Shown here piece by piece: positions 23,776-29,554 of a DNA stretch of 29,554 nt. Below the pieces are notes generated by a model. That model was not told the origin of the DNA, did no database searches, and saw nothing but the letters and a program-made list of their open reading frames with translations. The stretch is taken from NCBI GenBank assembly GCA_019421015.1, contig JAHZGC010000004.1, forward strand, positions 1 through 29,554. The letters are read 5' to 3'. Position 1 is the stretch's first letter; every line of letters starts with the position of its first letter. The position numbers were made by a program, and so were the translations under genes. The DNA is from Coriobacteriaceae bacterium (GTDB lineage Bacteria; Actinomycetota; Coriobacteriia; Coriobacteriales; UMGS124).

Positions 23776-24342
23776 ATGTGCGCGAAGCCGCCTCAAAGAG
23801 ATTGCGAGTCGAAGGCAGCTTTGCCATGCGGTAGCTACGCAACACGCTACGCCCGCTGGACCGCGCCGCTACGCGCGAAGCCGTGGCGCATAGAGGCGCT
23901 CCGTCGACTCAACGGGCTTCTCACCTGTCTGTTCTACGGGGCCTATGGCCTGTTGATCGCGGTGGTCCTCCTGCGGGGGAATCCCGCTGCCCTCATCGCT
24001 CTCATGGCCGTACCGGCGGCTGGCTTTGTGCTTTTGAGCCTCGTGCGCAAGCGCCTCGACCGCCCGCGCCCCTACGAGACCTGCGAGGGCGTGCAGCCCC
24101 TCATCGCGCGCGACGGCTCCGGCGAGTCCTTCCCGAGCCGCCACACATTCTCGGCCTTTGCCATTGCCACGTCGTGGGCGGCGGTGTCCTGGGCCGTTGC
24201 GGCCGTTCTGCTGTTGGCCGCCTGCCTCGTGGGGGCGTGCCGGGTGCTGGGCGGCGTGCATTTTCCGCGCGACGTGGTGGTCGGCGCGCTAACCGGGCTG
24301 GCCGCGGGCACCCTGGCCGTCCTGGCGGCTGCGGCGCTCTAG
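23776..24342 (+). CDS. PAP2-superfamily membrane phosphatase
   Basis: This 188-residue polytopic protein has the three PAP2 motifs: KRLDRPRP, PSRHTFSA (motif 2 with the catalytic His) and CRVLGGVHFPRDV (motif 3). Five or so hydrophobic segments are visible. Members dephosphorylate lipid phosphates such as phosphatidylglycerol-phosphate or undecaprenyl pyrophosphate on the outer face of the membrane. ATG 23776 is chosen because GGAAGGGG ends six bases upstream. A GC-rich double hairpin (23727-23758) lies just before the ribosome site. Confidence 0.85.
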   Translation: MCAKPPQRDCESKAALPCGSYATRYARWTAPLRAKPWRIEALRRLNGLLTCLFYGAYGLLIAVVLLRGNPAALIALMAVPAAGFVLLSLVRKRLDRPRPYETCEGVQPLIARDGSGESFPSRHTFSAFAIATSWAAVSWAVAAVLLLAACLVGACRVLGGVHFPRDVVVGALTGLAAGTLAVLAAAAL

Positions 24343-24424
24343 CCCGACTGCGCGTCGCGGGGGGTACGGGCGGCTTCTGGCCGCGGGCGGTTCCCCCTGC
24401 CGGGCGCTCTCCCACGGCTGCATC

Positions 24425-24550
24425 GGTTGTGTGGGCTGACTTTGCTCCCATTTCGTAAAACCCTCAAGCACTTCGCGTTTCTCACCTGCGGTTTGGCGGA
24501 GAAACCTTCAAGTTGTACACAAATCCAAATGCGAGTCAGCCCACACAACC
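24425..24550. repeat. Element A, copy 2: 126-bp palindromic element
   Basis: Arms GGTTGTGTGGGCTGA (24425-24439) and TCAGCCCACACAACC (24536-24550) are perfect, and extend to 18 bp. Inner units AAACCCTCAAGCAC and AAACCTTCAAGTTG sit at the same offsets as in copy 1, 44 nt apart. The fifth G of the first arm block in copy 1 (GTGCGGG) is GTGTGGG here, with CCCACAC to match, a compensatory change. It fills most of the 309-base gap 24343-24651; nothing else is seen there apart from a short GCGGC/GCCGC hairpin near 24371. Confidence 0.85.
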
Positions 24551-24651
24551 GCGGTGCCTTCCCGCACCTATGGTAGAGTGGAAGCCGGTGATTCGCGAGC
24601 CGGGCCCTTGCGGCGCTGCGGCACAACTTTGGGAAGGACGGCACGAGGCCT

Positions 24652-25344
24652 GTGGACGAGTTTAACGGTGAGCTGACCGCGCGCACGATTCCCGCGATCG
24701 CGCGGGGCCTTAAGGGGCTGCTCGACTCCTACGCCATGCCCTACCGCGAGCTCATGGCCTACTACCAGTGCGCCCTCATGGAGGTCGAGACCAAGTTCCG
24801 CGTGCTCAACGAGGAGCTTTCGATCGAGTACGACCGCAACCCCATCGAGACCATCAAGACGCGCCTCAAGTCCACCGACAGCATCGCCGACAAGCTCATC
24901 CGCCGCGGCCTCGCCCCCACCGTCGACAACATCGAGGGCCATATCTTCGACGTGGCGGGCATCCGCATCATCTGCGGGCTGCCCTCCGACATCTACGCGC
25001 TCTCGAACGCGTTCACCAGCCAAGACGACATCACGGTGGTGGAGTGCAAAGACTACATCGCCAACCCCAAGCCCAGCGGCTACCGTAGCCTGCACCTCAT
25101 CGTGGAGACCCCCATCTACCTGCATGCCGAGAAGCGCTCGATGAAGGTCGAGGTACAGTTCCGCACCATATCGATGGACTGGTGGGCGAGCCTGGAGCAC
25201 AAGATCCGCTACAAGAAGGACGTCGACATCGCCCCCGAGCTGGCTAACGAGCTGGTGGCCTGCGCCGACGCGGCGGCCCAGCTCGACCTGCGCATGGAGC
25301 ACGTGCAGCGGGCGGTCTACAAGGGGAGCGGTTGGGGGAGGTAG
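24652..25344 (+). CDS. Small alarmone synthetase (GTP pyrophosphokinase, RelQ/YjbM type)
   Basis: This 230-residue RelA/SpoT synthetase domain lacks hydrolase, TGS and ACT domains. It has the synthetase signatures IEGHIFDVAGIRIIC, NPKPSGYRSLHLIV, VEVQFRTISMDWWASLEHKI and RYKKD. It should make (p)ppGpp from ATP and GDP/GTP in the cytoplasm. The start is GTG 24652; the ribosome site is a short GAGG nearby with a stronger GGAAGGA further upstream, so the start is moderately sure. The asparaginase gene begins four bases after its stop, with its ribosome site inside this gene's end, so they are cotranscribed. Confidence 0.9.
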   Translation: MDEFNGELTARTIPAIARGLKGLLDSYAMPYRELMAYYQCALMEVETKFRVLNEELSIEYDRNPIETIKTRLKSTDSIADKLIRRGLAPTVDNIEGHIFDVAGIRIICGLPSDIYALSNAFTSQDDITVVECKDYIANPKPSGYRSLHLIVETPIYLHAEKRSMKVEVQFRTISMDWWASLEHKIRYKKDVDIAPELANELVACADAAAQLDLRMEHVQRAVYKGSGWGR

Positions 25345-25348
25345 ACCC

Positions 25349-26410
25349 ATGGCCACTGTGGCAGACAAGCCCCGCATATTGATCGTCTATACCGGCGGCA
25401 CCATCGGGATGACGACCGACCCCCAGACGGGCACGCTCGTACCGTTCGACTTTGGGCACCTCATGGAAAGCGTGCCCAAGGTCGGGCGCCTCGGCTACGT
25501 CCTCGACCACGTGGAGCTCGTGCCCGCCATCGACTCGTCGAACGTGAACCCCCAGCACTGGCGCGAGATATGCGCGGCCATTGCGGGGGCCTACGGTTCC
25601 TACGACGGCTTTGTGGTGCTTCACGGTACCGACACCATGGCCTATACGGCCTCGGCGCTGTCGTTCATGCTCGGCAATGTGGCCAAGCCGGTGGTGCTTA
25701 CCGGTTCGCAGCTCCCCATCGGCGAGATTCGCGAGGACGGCACCGGGAACCTGATCACCGCCCTGCAGATTGCCGCGGCCCGCGACGCCGCCACTGGCAG
25801 CCCCATGGTGCAGGAGGTGGCCATCTGCTTTGGCAGCCACCTCTGGCGCGGCAACCGGGCCATCAAGGTGAGCTCCACCGACTTCGGCGCCTTCCGCTCC
25901 TACAACTACCCGGCCCTGGCCAGCATGGACCTTCACATCGACTTCAACGAAAAAGCCCTCTGGAGGTCCGCCGGCAACACCCCGTTGCGGCCCGCCTACG
26001 CCATGGACGACGCCGTGGGCGTGGTGTTCGTCTACCCGGGCATCACCGAGCACGTCCTGCGTTCCCAGCTGGAGACGCCGGGCACCAAGGGCTTCGTGCT
26101 GCGCACCTACGGTGCCGGTAACGCCCCCACCGAGCTGTGGTTTACTGCGGCCTTGCGTGATGCGGTCGAGGCAGGCAAGGTGGTCGTGAACGTGACGCAG
26201 TGCCCCGCCGGCGGTGTGGAGCAGGAGCGCTACGCGACCGGTGACACCCTGGCGCGGGCCGGCGTGGTCTCGGGCTACGACATGACCTGCGAGGCGGCCC
26301 TCACCAAGATGATGCACCTCTTTGGCCTGGGGCTCTCCTCCCAGGAGGTGGCCGAGTACATGCAGGTCTCCCTGGCGGGCGAGCTCACGCGCGAGGGGGC
26401 GCGGACGTAG
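25349..26410 (+). CDS. L-asparaginase (type I)
   Basis: This 353-residue protein has the asparaginase motifs LIVYTGGTIGMT (T15 and T18 region) and FVVLHGTDTMAYTASALSFM, plus PVVLTGSQLP. There is no signal peptide, so it is probably a cytoplasmic type I enzyme hydrolysing L-asparagine to aspartate and ammonia. The length fits the type I group (about 330-350). GGGGAGG overlapping the end of the alarmone synthetase gene drives translation. Being in an operon with a (p)ppGpp synthetase links amino-acid supply and stringent signalling. Confidence 0.92.
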   Translation: MATVADKPRILIVYTGGTIGMTTDPQTGTLVPFDFGHLMESVPKVGRLGYVLDHVELVPAIDSSNVNPQHWREICAAIAGAYGSYDGFVVLHGTDTMAYTASALSFMLGNVAKPVVLTGSQLPIGEIREDGTGNLITALQIAAARDAATGSPMVQEVAICFGSHLWRGNRAIKVSSTDFGAFRSYNYPALASMDLHIDFNEKALWRSAGNTPLRPAYAMDDAVGVVFVYPGITEHVLRSQLETPGTKGFVLRTYGAGNAPTELWFTAALRDAVEAGKVVVNVTQCPAGGVEQERYATGDTLARAGVVSGYDMTCEAALTKMMHLFGLGLSSQEVAEYMQVSLAGELTREGART

Positions 26411-26520
26411 GGGGTACGGGGGAGCCGTCGAATGTAGAGATGACCGCAGGGGAGAGGCCCGGCGGGGGATTCTCGTCGCGTTTCTCGGCCTCACAAATGT
26501 TGCGCGAATGGGTTCCGCGC

Positions 26521-26526
26521 TATACT
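26521..26526 (+). promoter_or_regulatory. -10 box of iron-sulfur aldo/keto reductase
   Basis: TATACT in GCTATACTGGG context lies 36 bases before ATG 26563. TTGCGC at 26500-26505 may be a -35 box with a short spacer (15 bases). Confidence 0.5.
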
Positions 26527-26562
26527 GGGAGCGCTTCTGCACCGCTACCAGAAAGGTCCCCC

Positions 26563-27678
26563 ATGAAGAAGTTCGGCTTTGGCTGCATGCGCCTGCCGCT
26601 CACCGACCCCGCCGACCCCACCGCCATCGACCTGCCCCAGATGGAGCAGATGGTCGACGCGTTTTTGGACGCCGGCTTCACCTACTTTGACACCCTGTAC
26701 TTCTAGCACCCCTACGCCAGCGAGCCGGCCGTGCGCAAGGCGCTAATCGAGCGTCATCCGCGCGAGTCGTTTGTCCTGGCTGACAAGCTGCCTTCGGCCC
26801 TCATCAAGCAGGAGGGCGACCAGGAGCGCATCTTTGCCGAGCAGTTCGAGCGCTGCGGTGTCGAGTCCTTCGACTACTACCTGCTCCACGCCCTGGGCGG
26901 CCAGAACTCGGTGAACACCGACAAGTTCAACTCCTGGGAGTTTTTGCGCACCCAGCGCGACGCGGGCAAGATCAAGCGCCTGGGCTTCTCGTACCACTAC
27001 ACGGCCGAGTACCTCGACGAGCTGCTCACCCGCTGGCCCGACGCCGAGTTCGTGCAGCTGCAGATCAACTACCTTGACTGGGAGGACGCCGGCATCCAGT
27101 CCAGGCGCAACTACGAGGTCTGCCGCAAGCACGGCAAGCCGGTCTTTGTGATGGAGCCCCTCAAGGGCGGTGCGCTCGTGAACCTGCCTCCCGAGGCCGA
27201 GGCCCTGCTGCGCGAGGCCAACCCCGACCGCACGCCCGCCGAGTGGGCTCTCAAGTTCTGCGCGAGCCTGCCGGGCGTCGAGATGGTGCTCTCGGGCATG
27301 TCGAGCCTTGAGCAGGTGCGGCAGAACACCGCCATCATGGCCGACCCCACGCCGCTGACCGACGACGAGATGGCGTTGCTCCACCGCGTGGGCGACCTGA
27401 TCCGCTCCAACATCGTGGTGCCCTGCACCGGCTGCAACTATTGCACGGTCAAGTGCCCCAAGAACATCTGCATCCCCGAGTACTTTGCCCTGCTCAACGC
27501 CGAGAAGCGCACGGTGAGCAAGGACTTCTCGACCCAGATGATGTTCTTCAAGGGCTATGCCCGCGACCACGGCAAGCCGAGCGAGTGCATCGGCTGCCGC
27601 TCCTGCGAGAAGGCCTGCCCCCAGCACCTGCCCATCGTTGACGACCTCAAGCTTGTGGCCGAGGCGTTCGAGAGGTAG
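26563..27678 (+). pseudogene. Iron-sulfur aldo/keto reductase with amber stop at the catalytic Tyr codon
   Basis: From ATG 26563 (AAAGG upstream) the frame encodes KKFGFGCMRLPLTDPADPT, then GFTYFDTLYF, and TAG at codon 48 (26704-26706). It continues in the same frame with HPYASEPAVRKALIERHPRE, the AKR barrel (LADKLPS, YYLLHAL) and a ferredoxin-like tail (CTGCNYCTVKCPKN and CIGCRSCEKACPQH). The total is 371 codons, normal for this family. D43 of FDT is the AKR catalytic Asp, and D+5 is the catalytic Tyr, exactly the TAG. One base change from TAC explains it. A shorter product from GTG 26731 would lack both residues and be inactive as an AKR. Confidence 0.85.
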
Positions 27679-27683
27679 GAGCC

Positions 27684-27791
27684 TTAGAGCATTTTGAGAA
27701 AGTTCGTGCACAAGGCGTGCTAGGGCGCGGTGTGCTTGGGCACATAAGCCCTGGCACAACGCAGTGCACGGCTTTATTCAAAATGCTCTAG
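27684..27791. repeat. Element F, copy 2: 108-bp palindromic element, inverted relative to copy 1
   Basis: It is the reverse complement of copy 1 with 12 differences in 108 bases. The right arm TCAAAATGCTCTAG holds the stop codon of the minus-strand gene at 27788; the left arm is TTAGAGCATTTTGA. It fills the gap between two converging genes, six bases after the aldo/keto reductase stop. Confidence 0.88.
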
Positions 27792-28141
27792 AACCGCGCG
27801 CCCTCGACCCGTATGTCGGCCAGGCCGAGGGTGCGCCGCAGGTCGAGCACAACCCCCTCGTCGAGCCTGATGGCACGCCCTTGGACCAGCAGCTCTACGG
27901 GCTTGCCCCCAATTGCGAGGGCTTCTCCGCCGGGGCCATAACAGGGAAGGCGTCGTAGGCCAGATCGGTTGCCGTCGATCAGCCGGTGCGCCTCGTCGTC
28001 TTTGACCGGGCGCGCGTAGAGTTCTCCCACGGCCCCGCCGCAGCTCTTGCAGGTGGCAACCGACATCAAGATGTAGCGGTGGCCTTTCTTTGCCAGGTAG
28101 GCGTCCAGTTTGTCAGACACGGTGACGCGGGGTTCGTCCAT
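27788..28141 (-). CDS. Hypothetical 117-residue protein
   Basis: I do not recognise this protein. From ATG 28141 (AAGGAG upstream) it reads MDEPRVTVSDKLDAYLAKKG, then YILMSVATCKSCGGAVGELY, and ends DLRRTLGLADIRVEGARF. A lone CKSC pair could bind metal or cap a beta hairpin. No signal peptide or membrane segment is seen. The longer frame upstream overlaps the rlmA 3' end and is less likely. Its stop is supplied by element F2. It lies 31 bases after rlmA on the same strand and may share its transcript. Confidence 0.65.
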   Translation of the reverse strand: MDEPRVTVSDKLDAYLAKKGHRYILMSVATCKSCGGAVGELYARPVKDDEAHRLIDGNRSGLRRLPCYGPGGEALAIGGKPVELLVQGRAIRLDEGVVLDLRRTLGLADIRVEGARF

Positions 28142-28172
28142 GGGACGCTCCTTGTCCTCGGGGGTGGGGCTT

Positions 28173-28985
28173 TTACGGTCTGCGGTAGCAGGCGATGACG
28201 AATTCCAGCGGTGTGGCCAGCGTCTCGAGCGCGGCGAGCCGGGCGCGGTCCTGCTCACGCGTGCGGTAGTAGTAGGGGGTCATCTGAAACACCGCCTCGA
28301 TGTCTTGGGGCGACGCCAGCTCCACCGACGCCTCGACCTTTTGGGTGCCTACGAGCTCGAGCGCGCCCGCGTGGGGGAGTGCCTCGTCGTTGAGGTACGG
28401 GGTGTCGTAGAGTACCTCCTTGAGCCCGAAGAGGTGGCGTGCCCCGGGCACCACGGTCAACAGGGTGCCGCCGGGCCGCAGCACGCGGACCACCTCGTCC
28501 TCGTGGAACGGGGCAAAGAGGCAGGTCGCGACCGAGAACGATGCGTCCGGTACGGGAACGCTCTTCATGTTGGCCACAAAATAGCTGGCGTTGCCGCGCT
28601 TGGCCGCCAGGCGCACCATCTCCTTCGAGAGGTCGAACCCGTAGGCGTCCACGCCGACGACCTGCCCCAGGGCGCTCGTGTAGTAGCCTTCGCCGCAACA
28701 GATGTCGAGGAGGGGGAGAAGGTCGTCGGGTCGCTCGGCGGCCAGCGAGCGGACCGCCGCCACCAGCGCGTCGCGCAGCGGGGCGTAGTAGCCTTTGTTG
28801 AGAAAGTCGCGCCGGCTGCGGGCGGCCGCCTTGGGGTCACCCATGGAGTCGCCCTTTTTGGAGGAGCGCAGCAGGTTGAGGTAGCCCTCCTTGGCCCGGT
28901 TGAAGCAGTGGCCGCCCTCGCAGGTCGCCACCGCGGGGTCGGAAGCCTGGTCGAGCGGCCTGCGGCAGATGGGGCACAGCAGCAT
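28173..28985 (-). CDS. rlmA: 23S rRNA (guanine-N1)-methyltransferase, RlmA family
   Basis: This 270-residue protein has an N-terminal zinc finger (CPIC at 4-7, then CEGGHC around 22-27) and a class I SAM methyltransferase domain (LLDICCGEGYYTSALG as motif I, VRVLRPGGTLLTVVPG as motif V). This layout and length match RlmA, which methylates guanine 745 or 748 of 23S rRNA; which of the two cannot be decided here. The start at 28985 has GGAGGAG upstream; longer frames pass through the promoter. TACAGT on the minus strand (29047-29052) may be its -10 box. The small unknown gene at 27788 follows. Confidence 0.85.
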   Translation of the reverse strand: MLLCPICRRPLDQASDPAVATCEGGHCFNRAKEGYLNLLRSSKKGDSMGDPKAAARSRRDFLNKGYYAPLRDALVAAVRSLAAERPDDLLPLLDICCGEGYYTSALGQVVGVDAYGFDLSKEMVRLAAKRGNASYFVANMKSVPVPDASFSVATCLFAPFHEDEVVRVLRPGGTLLTVVPGARHLFGLKEVLYDTPYLNDEALPHAGALELVGTQKVEASVELASPQDIEAVFQMTPYYYRTREQDRARLAALETLATPLEFVIACYRRP

Positions 28986-29150
28986 GGGGTTCTCCTCCGG
29001 GGGTGGTCGGTGCGCGTTGGATTGCATGGGCTGCGACGGAACCCCCACTGTAGCATCTTTGGGGCGCTTTTTGCGCCACGGGCCGAGACCGCACGGTTTG
29101 GGTTTTTGCCTGCCCGTCGCATAGGGGAGGGACGGACGGCTGCCGGGGTG

Positions 29151-29156
29151 CTACAC
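29151..29156 (+). promoter_or_regulatory. -10 box of the ZTP-riboswitch leader
   Basis: TACACT lies 16 bases before the aptamer start, so transcription should begin near 29163 and include the whole riboswitch. Confidence 0.5.
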
Positions 29157-29171
29157 TGGCCTCATATGGAC

Positions 29172-29246
29172 GCGCTGCTACTGACGGATAATCGTGGAGC
29201 ACCACGGGGAACCAGCGCGCAACGTTATACGCCGACCGTCTGGGCA
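29172..29246 (+). ncRNA. ZTP/ZMP (pfl) riboswitch
   Basis: The P1 stem GCGCTG (29172-29177) pairs with CAGCGC (29213-29218). P2 is CGTGG/CCACG (29193-29197 and 29202-29206), followed by GGGGAACC. The junction ACTGACGGATAAT and the 3' box CCGTCTGGGC (29236-29245) match the pfl-motif core (GACUGGCGAA and CCGCCUGGGC in the known consensus). It senses ZTP/ZMP, purine precursors that build up when 10-formyl-THF is short. The terminator stem uses its last bases, so ligand binding should keep the downstream gene on. Confidence 0.9.
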
Positions 29247-29281
29247 AGCTTTCTCGATTCGGGGGAGCTTGCCTTTTTGTT
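29243..29281 (+). terminator. Expression-platform terminator of the ZTP riboswitch
   Basis: GGCAAGCT (29243-29250) pairs with AGCTTGCC (29266-29273), extended by wobble pairs, and is followed by TTTTTGTT. The first arm overlaps the CTGGGC box of the aptamer, giving the usual switch between ligand-bound and terminated forms. Confidence 0.88.
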
Positions 29282-29327
29282 AACCCCCGGGCCTGCGGAG
29301 GCCCCGACCAGAAAGGACGCACTCGCC

Positions 29328-29554
29328 ATGCAAGACCTGCTCGAGCTCCTGCGCACGAACCCCTACCCGGGCCGCGGCATTGTGGTGGGCAAGGACCGCG
29401 TGTACTACTGGATCATGGGCCGCAGCACGAACAGCCGCAACCGCGTGTTCGTGGCCACCGAGGACGGCATTCAGACCGAGGCCCACGACCCGTCGCTGCT
29501 CGAGGACCCGAGCCTGATCATCTACCACCCGGTGCGCGCCATGGGCGAGAAGCT
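29328..29554 (+). CDS. IMP cyclohydrolase (PurO-like), 3' end outside window
   Basis: The 75 visible residues include MQDLLELLRTNPYPGRGIVV, then YYWIMGRSTNSRNRVFV and PSLIIYHPVR, the start of the stand-alone IMP cyclohydrolase family found in anaerobic Gram-positive bacteria. It closes the FAICAR ring to IMP, the last step of purine synthesis. The start ATG 29328 has AAAGGA upstream, and the ZTP riboswitch and terminator precede it, matching the pathway: ZMP is the substrate of the step just before. Confidence 0.85.
   Translation, partial: MQDLLELLRTNPYPGRGIVVGKDRVYYWIMGRSTNSRNRVFVATEDGIQTEAHDPSLLEDPSLIIYHPVRAMGEK

Noticed and set aside
26704..26706. Pyrrolysine or other recoding at the TAG
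   Set aside because: No supporting tRNA or synthetase gene is visible in the window, and a single TAC to TAG mutation explains it. Kept only as a point for checking.
1..29554. tRNA or rRNA genes, insertion sequences
   Set aside because: I saw no cloverleaf with T-loop GTTCRA patterns in place, no rRNA cores and no transposase frames.

Overview
The window is GC-rich chromosomal DNA with strong third-position GC bias, good AGGAGG-type ribosome binding sites and many promoters with a CTACAAT/TATACT-like -10 box. Gene content points to a gut Coriobacteriia member, most likely Collinsella or a close relative. The pointers are EFR1-type flavodoxin-ferredoxin proteins, a Tat-exported OYE-like flavoprotein, an XRE-like regulator paired with a membrane Ser/Thr kinase, iron-sulfur aldo/keto reductases, and a ZTP riboswitch ahead of a stand-alone IMP cyclohydrolase. 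The genus is inferred from family knowledge, not from a search.

Layout. 1-314: 3' end of a SulP transporter (STAS domain) and a strong terminator. 449-2157: membrane-anchored MerR regulator overlapping a CPBP protease. 2443-4308: Vat/CatB-like acetyltransferase, flavodoxin, TetR regulator. 4350-5864: EFR1 ferredoxin divergent from its own TetR. 5854-7442: ABC exporter pair. 7858-10209: prfC and a GyrI-like protein. 10421-13738: Tat flavoprotein and a frameshifted LysR. 14102-17307: GNAT, AraC, an EamA transporter with an in-frame TGA, DUF3788 protein. 17545-22046: DUF4190 lipoprotein-like/membrane protein, XRE regulator plus Ser/Thr kinase, AAA-ATPase-like/PD-(D/E)XK protein. 22081-24342: truncated LysR, aldo/keto reductase, 5' remnant of a second aldo/keto reductase, PAP2 phosphatase. 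24652-27678: small alarmone synthetase, asparaginase, iron-sulfur aldo/keto reductase with an amber codon at the catalytic tyrosine. 27788-29554: small unknown protein, rlmA, then ZTP riboswitch and IMP cyclohydrolase.

The most unusual signal is between the genes. Two palindromic elements occur twice each: 126 bp at 10262 and 24425, and 108 bp at 17304 and 27684. In both families the paired arms differ by compensatory changes. Three further gaps (7560-7719, 13843-14052, 14651-14864) hold sequence-unrelated arrays built on the same plan: short degenerate units in a direct block followed by an inverted block, with a period of 41-42 nt in most places. I recognise none of these five families. A fourth array, three 13-mers at exact 16-nt steps, sits on the promoter of the XRE-kinase pair and looks like an operator.

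Gene decay is also concentrated here: one LysR frameshift, one truncated LysR, one truncated aldo/keto reductase, one in-frame TGA (EamA) and one in-frame TAG (aldo/keto reductase). Assembly error is a competing explanation for the single-base lesions.
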